From Symmetrospora coprosmae (lineage: Eukaryota > Basidiomycota > Cystobasidiomycetes > Symmetrosporaceae): a DNA stretch of 64,000 bases. The stretch spans positions 349,572 to 413,571 of the forward strand of contig VUYT01000017.1 of assembly GCA_008802785.1 (NCBI GenBank). The letters run 5' to 3'. Shown in pieces: positions 22,553 to 34,934 of the stretch. Within the stretch, counting starts at the first letter, position 1; each line of letters opens with the position of its first letter. The notes under the pieces were generated by a model. It searched no databases, was not told the DNA's origin, and worked only from the letters and a program-made list of their open reading frames with translations. The position numbers were made by a program, and so were the translations under genes.

Positions 22553-24531
22553 GATGTAGCTACACCGAGAGTTTGCGGTGCGTGAGACGCGGGAGCGAGG
22601 AACAGCTGCTTGAGTATAGGCTACAGTAGAAGTGAGAATGACGGACTGGCATGCGCGGCACAAAAATGGGAGACAAACGATAGGGTAGAAGCTGAAATGC
22701 AAGGCAGACGGCGAAAGAGACTTGTCGAGACCGAAGATGACCGTGTGTAGATGAGACCGAAGAAGGTGGAAAGCTGCGACTGAGTTGCGGAAGATGCGGA
22801 AGACTGAGACTGGCGCGCTTTGGCGTGCGGATGTGAGGCAAGGCCGCGCTGACTTGAGGTGCGGACGAGATGCGAGGCAGTGCGCTGAGTACTTGGCTGG
22901 GCTGTAGATGTGCGTGACGTGCGTCTTGGAGGCCTGGTCAAAGGTCGGCTTGGTACGGACAACGAGCTCGTTGGTGAATGTCACCGGATAGTAGAAATAT
23001 GCGAGGTAGTAGTCCTGCTCGAGGTCGTCGGCGTCCTCGAGGAAATCCTCGAGCCACTTGATGATTCCTTCGATTCGTTGAGCTATGGTGGGCCCGGCGA
23101 CAGATCGTTTGTCGACGCTGTACGGATCGGGATTGAAGCGAACGAAGATGAGGGTAGAATCGGTGAAGTGAGAGGAGGCATACAATCGGCGGCCCCGCAA
23201 CGAATCATCGGTCCTCCTGCTTCTCTCCCCCGTCGAGTGGAAGTATTCGTCACATTCGATCATGATGCGGACATGCTGCGGCTTGGCGATGTTCCGCAGC
23301 GAAAGGAGCTCGAAGTCGACTCGGATGTTGCTGAGGTTGTCATCGTCTCCATGAGGCGGGACAACGAAACGGACTTGGGTGTCGTACGTGACGCCCAAAT
23401 CATCGAGTGCGGCATCGACTGAGCCCTCTCGGGTGCCTGCTCGGAGGTCGAGAGCGCCGCACCAGTGCTTCAGGGCTGCCTTGGGTCCTGGACTGACGTA
23501 TCCGCAGGTATCGCAGGTGACCTGTCGTGACAGGTAGAGGGGATGGTCGCGACATACCTCCCGCTTGTGGGCTTGGAGATAGCCGATGCCAACCTTGGCG
23601 AAGCAGACGTCGCAGTAGGCAGGCTGGCCGCAAGTCTGCTGGTGATACACCCACTGGCTGGCCCCGAAGTCCTCGTCGCAGTTGTCACAGTGGTGGATGA
23701 GAGGATTGCGCGTGCAGCTCCGCTCCTCGTGCGTCCTGATACGATTCCTGGCGACAGAGGGTCGGCGGCCCCATGTCTCGAATGTGCAGTCGTCAAATTG
23801 GCAGGCCAACTTGTTGGGCTTGGGCATGTCGGCATGGAGGACGGGGTCGTAGTCTTTCGAAATGGTGGAAGTAGGCAGCGGATCGAGATATGGACAGTAG
23901 TCCATATGCTGCATTGCGTCGTTGCGACCGCTCGCCTTGTTGGAGGTACGAGGTCCGCCGGCTTTGTCGTTGGCGGTCTTGGTCTTGTAGTATTCCTCGA
24001 TGGTCCAAGGGCAGCCTGCACGAACGGCGCCGCAGACCCACTTGCCCTTGACGAACTGCGGAGACTGGGAGATCTTGACGTTGGGAATGATGGTGATTCC
24101 CTTGAACTTGTCGTGAGTTCCGATGGGGAAGATATCCGCGGGGGACGAGCCGTACGACATGGTCGAAAATGTCGAGGAGGATGAAGAGGACCTGTCACGA
24201 GCGGGCTCGAGCTTTTCCCCTTTCATGTGGGCGTACTTGTCGACAGGGACCTTGACGATCCTTGTGACGAATTTACTGCAGCGAGTGAAGGAGGGGAAGG
24301 AAGCAGAGGCAGGAAGGGAGGGGAGGGGAAGAGGAGGGAGGAAAGAAAGGCGGCAGGAGCAGGAACAGGAGCGACATTAGTGACATCAAGGAGCCACGGA
24401 GAGCAGGACAGATGAAGCAGAGGCGCTCACGGCCGGGGCACAGAGGGAACCGCCGGGGGCGGGTACGGCTCTGGTCGAGGACGAGGGTTGCGCAGAGGAG
24501 GGCGAGCTACGAAGAACGAGGAGATAGGCAT
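22400..24531 (-). CDS. Zinc-finger protein with PD-(D/E)xK-like nuclease domain, C-terminus uncertain
   Basis: Exon 1 (24531-24431) encodes MPISSFFVARPPLRNPRPRP and PEPYP; exon 2 (24275 to at most 22400) continues with KFVTRIVKVP in phase 2. After about 150 residues come several Cys/His clusters: CQFDDC, CDNCDEDF...YHQQTC, YCDVC...HKREVC, TCDTC...HWC. Then a compact domain has VRIMIECDEYFH and, 30 residues later, TLIFVRFNPDPY. That pair resembles an uncharacterised endonuclease-like domain (E-x-D-E..H and RFNPD-x-Y) known to me from protist and giant-virus proteins. This is a motif-level guess, not an alignment. The last ~170 residues are Ser-rich and overlap the convergent palmitoyltransferase gene, so the true stop or a 3' intron may lie near 22900. 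Confidence 0.6.
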
Positions 24532-24847
24532 GACTACAGGTGGATGCGTACGAGTGCTGGTATGCAGAGGATGTGCTGCTGTGCAGGGAGGATGGGAGGA
24601 TGTGCGGTGGGAAGGAAAGAGAAGAAGGGCAGGAAGGAGCGAGGAGGACCGCGAATGCGAAGGGCAGGAAGGAGGATTGCGGGGAAGAGGCAGCGGAGAA
24701 GATCAGTGCGCGATGCCCGCATCCAGGGGAAGGGCGGAGGTGGCGAATTCAGGTACACCGCGTGCCAGGCACAGGAACAGGATGGCTAATACGACAACGA
24801 TGGACGGCAGAGAACCTCTAATGATGATAGCGATACTGGGATAGGCT
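24532..24847. other. Intergenic, purine-rich on plus strand
   Basis: About 315 nt between the zinc-finger/nuclease-like gene's start and the eEF3 stop, both on the minus strand. It is gga/aga-rich on the plus strand and holds the promoter of the former and the 3' UTR of the latter. Open frames here are compositional. Confidence 0.5.
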
Positions 24848-27800
24848 CTAGTCATCGTCTGTGTCCGTGTCTTCCTCGCGCTTCGCCCCTGGGATGGACG
24901 AGCTCAGGAAGGCTAAGGTACGTGCTCTCCGCCTGTCCTCCTGCTCTTTGAGCTGCTTTCGAGTCTGTCTCGCGAGAAGGCGATGAAAGAGGCCAAGTTG
25001 GATGGGTTAGTTTTCGCGCTTGGTCCCAAGAAAAAACGAGCGTAGATTTCCCCACCTTCTTCTTCTTCTTCCCGATGGCCATGGCAACCCCGTCAACCAT
25101 CTTTGTCCGTGGCGCCTCATCACCGGAATTCGCTGCGGACGCGGGCGCCGACGAGCCCGGGGACGGGGCCTTGCTGCCATTGCGGCTGGCAAGACGCGAG
25201 GCAGTGCGGGAAGCCGCTTTGGACGCAGGAGGAGTGTCCTCGAATGCATCTTCCACGACGCCCGCCTTGCCCTTGTGCGTAAGAACACCCGCGTCTACGT
25301 TCCAGATCTCTGGGCAGAGCGCGCCGACAAACTCTGCATTGTGGGAAATACACACAAAAGCACCGGCCCACTCCCTGATTGCGACGGCGAGACCTCCAAG
25401 AGCGTCTCGGTCCAAGAAGTTGGTAGGCCTGTGCAATTGGAAAGGAGGAAGAGGGGGCGAGAGGGTTAGAATACGATTTCTTATACGCAATGAAGCAATG
25501 AGAACGCACTCGTCAAGAATGAGGAGCTGAGGCTTCGACCACAGCGCTGCGGCAAGGACGACCTTGACCTTCTGTCCACCAGACAGCCCGCGGACCTCGT
25601 TGTACTGCGCGATATCACCATCGAGGCCGAGCTCCTCGAGCGCCTGCCTGACGAGCTTCTGGGAGAGCTCCCTCGATCCGGATCCTTCTCTGCTCGCCTC
25701 GAAATCGTCAAACTGCTGGACGAGCTTGCTGAAACCGAGCTCAATGAGGCGCTCTCGCGGAATCCAGACATTGTGCTTGTGCTCGAGGTTCTTCCACTTG
25801 ACCTCGTAGCTGTACGACTTCTTGAGCTTCTGCCGGCCAATGAGCTGCTCAATGTACCGCTTCTCGCCCGTCTTGGCCTCGATGGGCGTCGCGAGCAGCT
25901 CCTGCTCCTCCTTGGACAGCGCACGCGTCGCCTTTTGCGTCAACTCGCGGTCGTGTCCGTCCTGGTATCGCCACTGGATGTACTGGCACGCCGTCTTCTC
26001 CATGTGCTGCTCCAAGTGCGCGAACGCGTGCTGCGCGACATAGGCGACTCGCAAGTTGGGGTGCTTCTCGACCTTGCCGCTGTCGGGAACGGTGTCACCC
26101 GTGAGCAGCTTGATGAGGGTGGACTTTCCAGCTCTGCAGCACGGAAAAGAAAGGTGTCAGCTCAACCTGGGACAAAGAAGCAGTGACGCGAGAGCACCCA
26201 CCCGTTAGGACCGACGACACCGACTCGAGACGAGAGTGTGACGGCGCATGAAGCATTGAAGAGCGAAGGCTTGGGTGCATTGGGATAGGTGAATGTACAG
26301 TTTGTGAGCTTGAGGATGGCACGGGTGCTCGATCGGACACCCATGAGGGAGCCTGGCGGCGGGAAGCTGAACTTGACGACGGAAGCAGAGAGGGTGTAGT
26401 AAGACTTGGCGGCGGGGTGCTTCTCGACAAACCTGTTTGTGAGAGACGGGCGCGTCAGTTGACAGGCCACGCGTCAGATAACAGTATGTAGGGTCGGGAG
26501 CCACCCACTTCTGCAGGTTCCCGCGGTAATAGACGAGACGCTTCTTCTCGTAGTGGATAATGTCGGTACAGATGTTGTCGAGGAAGCCCGAGTCGTGCGA
26601 GACGACGAGGACGGTGACGTCCTTCTGCGCGGTGAGGTAGCCCTCGAGCCAGGCGATACTGGTCGTGTCCAAGTGATTCGTCGGCTCGTCGAGGAGGAGC
26701 AGGTCGGCTCTGCACACAATGGCGCGGGCGAGTGCAAGACGCATCTTCCAGCCTCCAGAGAGCGCGGCGACCTGGGCCTGCTGGCGGGCCTCGTCGAAGC
26801 CACACTCGCCGAGGACACGCTGCACATCCTCGGCGGTAGCGCCGCGCGCCTTGATGTGCTTGTCGTTGTTGAGGAACCCGATGCAGGTGCTGTCGTCCTC
26901 GGCGCCGTCAATGTCGTGCTCGACGTAGAAGGTCGTGAGCGTCTCGGGCCAGTTGTCAATCTGGTGCCGGTTGATGGCCTTGAGGAGTGTCGATTTGCCC
27001 GCACCGTTGGCGCCACACACACCGTAGCGATGGCCCCGGCGGAGCTTGAGCGTTGTGTGGTTCAGGAGGAGCAGACCTCCGTACGCCAGACTGAATTCGA
27101 GGTTTGTGATGAGCTCGCCCTGCCCATCGTCGTCCTCGTCGGCATCGCGGGCGTTCCGTGCGCTGTCGACGGCAAGCCAGTGCTTGACGCTCTCCTTGAC
27201 GATGCTCTCGACAGTCGCGGCGTCGAGGAAGCGGGCGAGGTACGGGCCGACGTACGTCTCGAGCCAGAGCTTCTCGCTGAAATCGCGCCGCTTGACAAGC
27301 GCAGCAATGGCAAAGCTGACGTAGGCGAGCGAGATCTGGAGGAAGGCATCGGGCTTGACGCCACCGTTGTGCTTCGTGACGAGCTTGTCGAGCTCGGCAA
27401 GGGCGAGCTTCTCGTCCTCGGCGCCCGCGGCATTGGTCTCGTTCTCCTTCTTTGCCATGATGTCGGCACCCTCCATGGCCTCCTCGCACGACTTGCGCGC
27501 TTCCTTGCCGAACTCTCGGATCTCTGGGAAGGCGGCGCCGTCGGCAATCTTGCTGACGCCTGGAAGCAGGATCGGGCCGTATTGGGCGGCGAGGATGGGC
27601 GAGCGGACGAGCTTGAACAGGTTGGAAATGAGAATGACGGACTGGCGCTGGACGGTCGTCCCCCGGTCGTTGAGGGCACGAGCGAGCAGGGGCACCAGGA
27701 CGGCCAGTGTGGGGCGGTCGACATCGCGCACCCAGACGTTGGCCGAGAGCTTCTTGATGCCCTCGCCAATCTGGTCGGGGCGGGCCATGCACCCGACGAG

Positions 27801-28580
27801 AAGCGGGATGAACGGAATGACATCCGGGTTGGTCATGACGGAGCAGAACTTTTCTGCACACTTGATGGCGACGTTGGAGACCTGTGGTCGCGTGTAACGT
27901 GAAGTGGATCAGTGAGCGGCTGCAGGCGTCCTGAATATCTAGGGTCGACTGCTCACATCGGCCTTTGTGTCCCTCATTTGCGTCTCGATCCGTGGAATGT
28001 ACTCTCCAAGCCTCTCTGCAAGCTGCTCCTTTGCCCTTGACGGGAAAGTAGCGAGCATCTCGATGAGTCCGACTTTGGTCTTCCACTTTACGCTGCTGCT
28101 CTCCATTGCCTCAAAGATGGCCTCGATGAACTTGGGCGCAAACTCTGCGGGCGGCAAGGTGACGAGCTGCTTGCCGGCCTTCAAGGCGGCGTCTCGGACG
28201 ACCTCTGCCTTCCCCTGCTCTGCGAGCCTGTCGGCGATGGGCCCGATGAAGGGCAGGAAGTAGGGCTCTGCTCCGCCTTTTCCAGGTCCGGATCCTCCTC
28301 CCACTCTGCGGAAGATTTCCTCTAGGGCGACCATGGCCCCTTCACGCTCAAACCCGCTCTTTGCATTCTTGCTCGCGCGGATGATGTCGCTCGAGATGTC
28401 TGCCTCCTCGAGCGTGCGCAGCCCTCGGGTGTTGATGTAGGTAGCGAGCTCTGCGGCGGCCTCTGAGCACTGGACGGCGTCCGGCGCAGAGTAGAGGCGC
28501 TGGAGGATGGCGCTCGGGGTGGCCGAGCCCTGCTCGCTGCCATGTCCAGCGCCATTGACGTTGACTGCTACTGGCGACAT
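24848..28580 (-). CDS. TEF3: Translation elongation factor 3 (eEF3)
   Basis: This fungal-specific ribosomal ATPase removes E-site tRNA and supports translocation. Six exons on the minus strand: 28580-27957, 27881-26509, 26432-26202, 26133-25510, 25428-25056 and 24964-24848, totalling 1113 aa (yeast Yef3 1044). Domains in order: HEAT repeats (about 1-330), four-helix bundle, and ABC1 with Walker A GANGAGKST, signature ALSGGWKMRLALAR and Walker B LLLLDEPTNHLD. ABC2 follows with GPNGAGKSTLIKLLTG (split by an intron after GPNG), an inserted chromodomain-like segment (YEVKWKNLEHKHNVWI), signature GLSGGQKVKVVLA and LLILDEPTNFLD. The C-terminus is Lys-rich with an acidic end. The identity is secure. 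Large antisense frames across it are shadows. Confidence 0.97.
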
Positions 28581-28830
28581 GGTCGTTGTCGTCGTTGTTG
28601 GTTGGTGAAAGAGGAAAGAGCATCCCAGCCTCCATCCCTCGTCCTCGGCAAGATTTGCACTCTGGGTGGGACCAACGAGGATAGGGGTAGATGGGGCAGG
28701 GGATGCATACAGTATGCAGTACAACAACAACGACAAAGCTGAAGGGACAGACACACAGAGCAGCGACATGTATATGCATAGATCATCATCATCATCGTCG
28801 ACTGGCAGCCTGCACTGCACTGCATTATCG
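28581..28830. other. eEF3 promoter region
   Basis: About 250 nt between the eEF3 start and the stop of the C2H2 regulator, both on the minus strand. It has an ATC microsatellite near 28787-28800 and otherwise nothing recognisable. Confidence 0.5.
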
Positions 28831-31800
28831 TCAGCTGGCCAGCTCCCCAAGACGGGTCCCAGCGTCTCGGCCTGCGCACGTGCCCCGCGGAAGGGAAGAG
28901 AGAGGCTGATGTAAGCAGAAATGCCCGCGCGCAGGGCATATCGAATATACTCACCAAGCTCCCAGCTGCTGTCCTCGAGGATCAGCCTAGACACCTCCCG
29001 GCACAGGCCAAGCGCACTCTGCACTCGGCTCGGGTCAATCTCCTCCGGCAGAGGGACGCAGAGCTATGATAGCGAACGCGAAGGGGAGGGGTAATGTCAG
29101 CACAGAGAGACCGACCAACGCAAGCTCGCACGCGTATGTACGGGTGAGGAGAAACCCACCGCATCCAGCACCCTCGTAGGGTCGTCCTCGTCAACTCCCA
29201 CTGTGGCAGCAGTCACGGACTGCTCCTGCAGACCGGACAGCGAGTCGTCCTGCTCTTCCTTTGCCTGGACCCCGTCTCCTCCTCCGCCGCCACGACCCAC
29301 GCTCTCCGCGTACGCGTGCAGGCACAGGCACGCAATGTACATGCACCAGCTCGTATAGATGGGATGGACGACGTTCCTCGGCGACGCAGAGGCGGCAAGG
29401 GCGAATGCCATCGGATGGTGCAGAGGCTGCTGCTGCTGCTGCCGTCCGGCCATTCCGACAGACCCGGCCTCGGTCCCGGGAGTTCCCCCGATGGTGCTAG
29501 ATCCCACCCCTCCCATCGGCTTGCTCGTGGGCCCCGCACTCGAGGCAGTCGTGCGACGGGAGAGCAGGTTCCCCCGTAGAAAGTATGCAGCGTGCCAGGC
29601 GGCCTCCTTGCCCCGCCCGCTCCTAGACCATGTCTCGATTACCCGGCGAGTAGTGTCCACCACAGACACGGGCTGCGCAGTGCCAACAGTCGGGCAGATT
29701 TACCGTCAGAGTGCCACTGTCCAAGCCAGCGTACTACGTCCATTGCTCGCACTCACCACCGGCAGACCCAACGCGCGCCGCTTCCCAGCAAAGATCTGCA
29801 GCTCATCCACGTCGATGGCCAGCGTGCAGTGCGCGACAGCGTAGATGGGCAGCGAGTTGCGCAAGAGCTGCGTGCCAATGGCTGTAGGAGCGCTCTTGAG
29901 CGCTTGGTCGAAGAGCACCTTCCAGCAGTTGTAGGCAGCCGTCTGTGGCGCACACTCCGGTCTCAGCCAGAAGCGCAGCCACATCGTCTATAAATGCACA
30001 GCGTCGGACTCACGAGCGTTGGACGCCAGTCTTTCACCAGTCCATCCGGATGCGTTGAAAGGCCTGTCAACGCCAAAAGTCGTCACCTCAGCGGAAGCTT
30101 CCGGAACAGAGAGAAGGCGAAGGCCAGCTCACCCAGAAGGAAGAGCGAGCGCCAATTGAGATCAAAAGCGACGCTGAGCAGGCCATGCAGGCAGATAACG
30201 CGCGCGAGCGGGCTGATGTCGGGCGTCGTGAGGCCGGGCATGAGGAACGCCTTCATCGTGGGCAGAAAGTACTGCGGGCGCGGGTTGGCAGCGTGCAGCT
30301 TGGCCCACTCGCTGGCGCTACCAGCGTGCCACTCGTCCTCGTACGCGGGCAGCAGCAGCTGCACCTGGAATGCCGAGAGCGTTGCTGTCTGGTGGAAGAA
30401 AGCCGAGCAGAGGACTGCGCGACGCCAGGGCGGATGCACAGATACATCAGGTGCGGGGTCAGCCAAATCAGCGCATGACCACAGACGGCGACGGAGATGG
30501 TGCACGCACTGTCGAAGCAGTACGCCATGAACGCGGCTCGCCGACTGGACTCTTCTTCTCGCCAGGCATACCACCGCATATCGACGTCGTCCCCGTCAGC
30601 GACTGTGTTGGTACGGACGTTAAAGAGCGCACTCCGTTTGTACATGGTCAGGAAGGAAGGATAGAAGATGTGGGCCTGCAAATGTCACAAGCGAATCAGC
30701 TATAGTCGGACAACTGGCAGCGCTGGAAAGTCCTCCGCTTACCATCTCGTGATCTTCTACACTCGACATTGTTCTGCCGTACAGGTTCATCAGGAGGCTG
30801 GCCTGGATCGTCTGTATATCCGCGCGTGCGCGAAACTCGGGTGACTACGACGAGGTAAGGGAACGCGCGAATCAGATCATGTTTGACGGTCCCACGCGAG
30901 CCTGACTTACCACGAGGAGACTGCGCAGGTTGAGGGAGTAGATTGCCCGGGCCAGGCTGCGGGCATTGTCGCTGACAAAATAGGCACCGATGCAGATGAT
31001 GGCCGCGAGGAGCTCTTTGGAAGCGCGGTCGACCCTGCTCGCATGCAAGAGATGCGTTGTAGAGTCCCGAACAGCGTCAGCCTGACATCAGAGAGCTCCC
31101 GTCGGGCAGGCGGGCTCACTCAAATGTCGCTCGATGCAGGAGCGAATAATGCGCCATGTCAAACTCGAAGAAGCGGGCCAGATACGCGTCACAGCTCTCG
31201 AGGTCAAAGTCCGGATCGGTGTGCACCGTGCGAATAGTGCACAGGTACTCGAGGAGGCGCTCGCGCGCCATGTCGGTCATGACAATCTTGCGAGGCGCAA
31301 TCCCTATTCCGCTCCCCCGGCCTGTGCTTGCGTGCCAACCCGAGCCTTCGGGGCACGCTGTGGGCGTCGCCGCGGACCCGCGGGCGTGCGACGACATGGG
31401 CGGCTGGGACGAGCCCTGTGAGCCCATGTACGGCGCTTCGGGGCTAAAGCTGTCGAACGTCGGGCGGAGCCGCACCTGGCTGCGAGGATAGCTGCTGCTC
31501 GGCAGGCTCGCTGGGCCGTATCTAGCCCCTCCAGCTAGCCCTTCGCCAAGTCCGCCACTGCCACTGCCGCTACCGCTGCCTCGCATACTGCCCGTCCCAC
31601 CGCCGAGACTGAGCAGCCCCGGCTCCGAATGGCAGTAGTCTGCCCCACCTCCGGTACCGTGGCTATATGCACCACCGCTGCCGAGCAGGCCCGACCCGAC
31701 GCCCGAGCCCTGCGCCTGCAGATTGTTCGTGAGGAACATCATCATGAGAGACGAGGTTGACGGGTCCACGTCCGGTTTTGGCCCCGGTCCCGCGATCCCT

Positions 31801-34221
31801 CCTCCTCCACCAGGCCCAGCCCCAAATGCCAGGCCATGGGCATGTCCGCCACCACTGCCTGCCGCACGCTCGTTCCCCAGCAGCGGCATGGGCGTCTGGG
31901 CGAAGCGCAGCTCGCCGCCGCCGTCGTACACATGTTGAAAGAGCCACGCGGACTCGGTTGGATTTAGGAAAGGCGTCTCTGGGTTTGCGCTGGCCACGCC
32001 TTCCGTCGCGCCTACTGCCGCCTCTGCCTCTGCCTCCGGCGCATTGGCATCTGACGTAGTGTTGGAGACAGCAGGGCGTCCATAGATTGCAGCATTGCCG
32101 TCTCCCGTGTGGCCCGCTGCCTGGCCAGAGCCAGTCGATATGCCTCTGCCATTGCTCCCCGCTGTAGCTACAGACGAGGCGGGCCTAGCCGTAGAGGCGA
32201 TACCGCCGGTGCCGACCCCGCTCAGAAGGGACTCGAGGTCGGTAAAAGCGTCGTGCGCGCTACCCGACGCGGCCTCTAGAAGCCCGGCATGGGCGGCAGG
32301 GCCGAGCTGCGAGATGTGCAGAGGTATAGGGCCTGTGCTGGACGACAAGGGCAGGGATGGCAGGTCGCCAAAGTCGAAGCAGAGGCCCGCGCTGGGTGCA
32401 ATATGTGCAGAGTCCGAGGCGGACGCCGAGAAGACTGCGGAAGGCGGGACGGACACAGACGCAGACGCAGACGGGGCGGCCGAAGGCTGGCGCGAGGACG
32501 AGGCGGAGAGCGTGCCGGGCGAGGCAGGCGAGTGATAGACGGAGGACTGGCGAGATATGCGCTGGTGCTGGTGGTGCGAGTGGCCCTGCGCAAGGCCCTG
32601 TGCGTGGGGTGCGAGCAGGCTCGACAGCCCTGGAACGTTGGCTGGTCAGCAATGTACCGACGGGTGACTCGCGGTACAGGTGGAAGTCTACATGCTACGC
32701 ACGATTGTGATCGTACTCGTCCTCGATGGTCTCTGCCGCGTCGAGCGGAACTTGGACGGGCAGGGGAAGCGGCATCGATGGCAGCGAGGCTGGTCCTGGC
32801 AGGCTGTGGGACGATTGCAGAGAGCGTGGCGACAGCGCAGCGGGCGACGTCGTATGACCCGAGCCCCTCTCAAAGTCGGCAGAAACAGACGTAGAGCGCG
32901 AGAGCAGGGACGGGCGCTTGACGTGATGCGCGTGATATTTGTGAGATGCGTCCGTCGAGCTGGAGCGGAAATGATGATGATGATGCTGAGCTGGCGCGTA
33001 TTGTGCACTGGTACTAGTACTTGCAGCGTGTGACGCGCGGCCAACTGAGCTCTCGTTGCCGCTGTAATAGCTACCGTCGTAGCCATCCGAGGACGAGTCG
33101 TGCGGGATCTCGCGCGACGTGGGCGGGTCTGCGAAAGTGGCGTGCTTCGGCGGGCCTTTACTGCCTTGCCGGACGTATCCGCTGCTGGCATCATCAGTGT
33201 GAAGCAGGGGCCGGGAAGGATTGAGCGAGTGACCTGCATGCATTCCTGCGCCGGGACTGGCGCTCTGTCTCTCCTGAGCGTCGTGGCTCCCTCCTTGCCT
33301 TTGCGACTGTGCGTATGTGCTTGCACTTGCTGACAAGTCATGGCCGCTTTCGTCGGGCTGGAACGAGCCATTGGCAGACGTGAATTCCTCCAGGCCGACA
33401 TGTATCGGCGAGGGCATTGGCGGCAGCGGGGTATCCGCATCTTCGGACGGGGGGGCGAAGCCGACCTCCTCCGTCTCGGCGCGCTTCTTCTTTGACTTGG
33501 TCTTGTCCGTAGGGGCACCCGAACCAGCACTATTACCATTACCATTGCTCGTCGAAGCCTTGCTGGCAGCCGGGACGCCCTTGATTCTTCCGGGTTTGAC
33601 TTCTGGCTGGTATCCGTTGGCTTCGCGCTTGTCGTGGCGCTCCGCATGGCGCTTGAGGAGGTCGGCTGCGGCGTCGGTCATGTAGGAGCAACTCGTCAGC
33701 AAGGAACGGGACACATAGGGTGAAAGTGGCGAGGATGGATGCTCTCGGGTGGACGACGGTGTGGAGGGAGGAGCACGCCGGTCGGAAGGGTGAGAGAGAA
33801 AGCGGACGTACGTCGGACAAACTCGCGAGTGCACCTGTTGCACCTGTAGATGGTCTTTGCTTCGTCTGTGAACCCATCAGGTCGGAGATGTGCACGCACG
33901 CGCATCGAGTTAGCCACCTCCACTGAATGATTTCGTGCGGTGGGAGTGCGCGCATGAGCAGCGTGCAGACTGACGGTTCAGACGATGGCGACTGGATGCG
34001 ATGCAGCAACACGTCAGCATCCAATGTGTAGGGCATTACACAGAGGAAGCGTCGCACCTCAGATGGTCTGCCCTGGAGAACGTCTTGTCGCAGCCAGGGA
34101 AAGGGCACGGGTGACCTCCTGCCCCATCCTCGGCGGATGCCTGGGCTTTTCGCTTGCGGGACGGTGCTGGAGCAGACGCAGGAGCTGTCTCCTGCAGTGG
34201 TGCATCGAGGACCATAGCCAT
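28831..34221 (-). CDS. C2H2 zinc-finger transcription factor with fungal_trans domain
   Basis: Fourteen exons on the minus strand: 34221-34058, 33991-33975, 33865-33812, 33665-32703, 32629-31120, 31034-30911, 30844-30743, 30675-30483, 30414-30133, 30063-30014, 29942-29757, 29672-29160, 29063-28955 and 28871-28831. They sum to 1435 aa with all phases kept. Two tandem fingers (C-x4-C-x12-H-x3-H and C-x2-C-x12-H-x3-H) appear only if the 17-nt second exon is included. A long Ser/Gly/His-rich linker (about 700 residues) follows. The middle-homology domain of fungal regulators comes next (SLLHRATFE joined to VDRASKELLAAIICIGAYF; MNLYGRTMSSVEDHEMAHIF; LLLPAYEDEW). The polyQ run QQQQQ is in exon 12. 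It is a nuclear DNA-binding regulator; targets are unknown. The last two exons are less certain. Confidence 0.85.
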
Positions 34222-34934
34222 CCATCCATCCAAGAGTAGCGCAGCGGTCGAGCTGTGGGGAAGAAGTGCAGGGATGCTGCGAGAGCTCCAGAGAAGCACG
34301 GGTGGCAAAGTACTGGAAGAGGGCTGCCTGACATGCACCAAGGCCAAGTGGGGGCGGAAAGTGGATGTGCAGATCTGATCACAAGGAGCGATGCAATGCA
34401 ATGGCTGTACTGGATTTGTGCTGCGTGTTGTTGCGACCCGGTGCGACCGCCTTTTTGCCCTGGGCGGAGCTTCCTCCAGGGCCAGAGGTGCCTGCTGCCT
34501 TTCCTCCTCTGCCTTACGCAGATGCGGACAGTCTGCACTGGAGAGAAGGGAGCGGCCGCACACAGGGACAAATGCAATGCTTCCATGCAGATACACACCA
34601 TCACACGGGAGCAGAGAACACATGGGTTACAGAGCAGAGAGTACTTAGACTTGCCTTCTCGCCCCCCGGTAGGAGCGCGCACGGCCCCCGTCCGCACTGA
34701 CAAGACTGGCGGAGGTCCGGGCGGAAGGACGAGGCGGAGATGGAGTAAACGGAGTCGCAAAGATGGACTGACTGACTGACGTCTGACATCTGCACATTCA
34801 CCGATATCAAGGCACGCTCGCCGTGCTCGGTGCTCGCCTGCTGCGTCATTGCTCGCAGCCTAGGCCCCATCCGTCTCCAGCCATCTCGACGCGGGTGCCG
34901 CCGAAACAGGCAAGGGGGCCGACAAGGGAGGAGG
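34222..34934. other. Divergent promoter region, C2H2 regulator / GT90
   Basis: About 710 nt between two divergent starts. Overlapping small frames on both strands have no recognisable domain. No RNA gene was found. Confidence 0.5.

Noticed and set aside
26553-27902. 449-codon plus-strand open frame
   Set aside because: Antisense to eEF3 exon 2; its Val/Leu/Glu-rich composition is the mirror of highly biased coding DNA.
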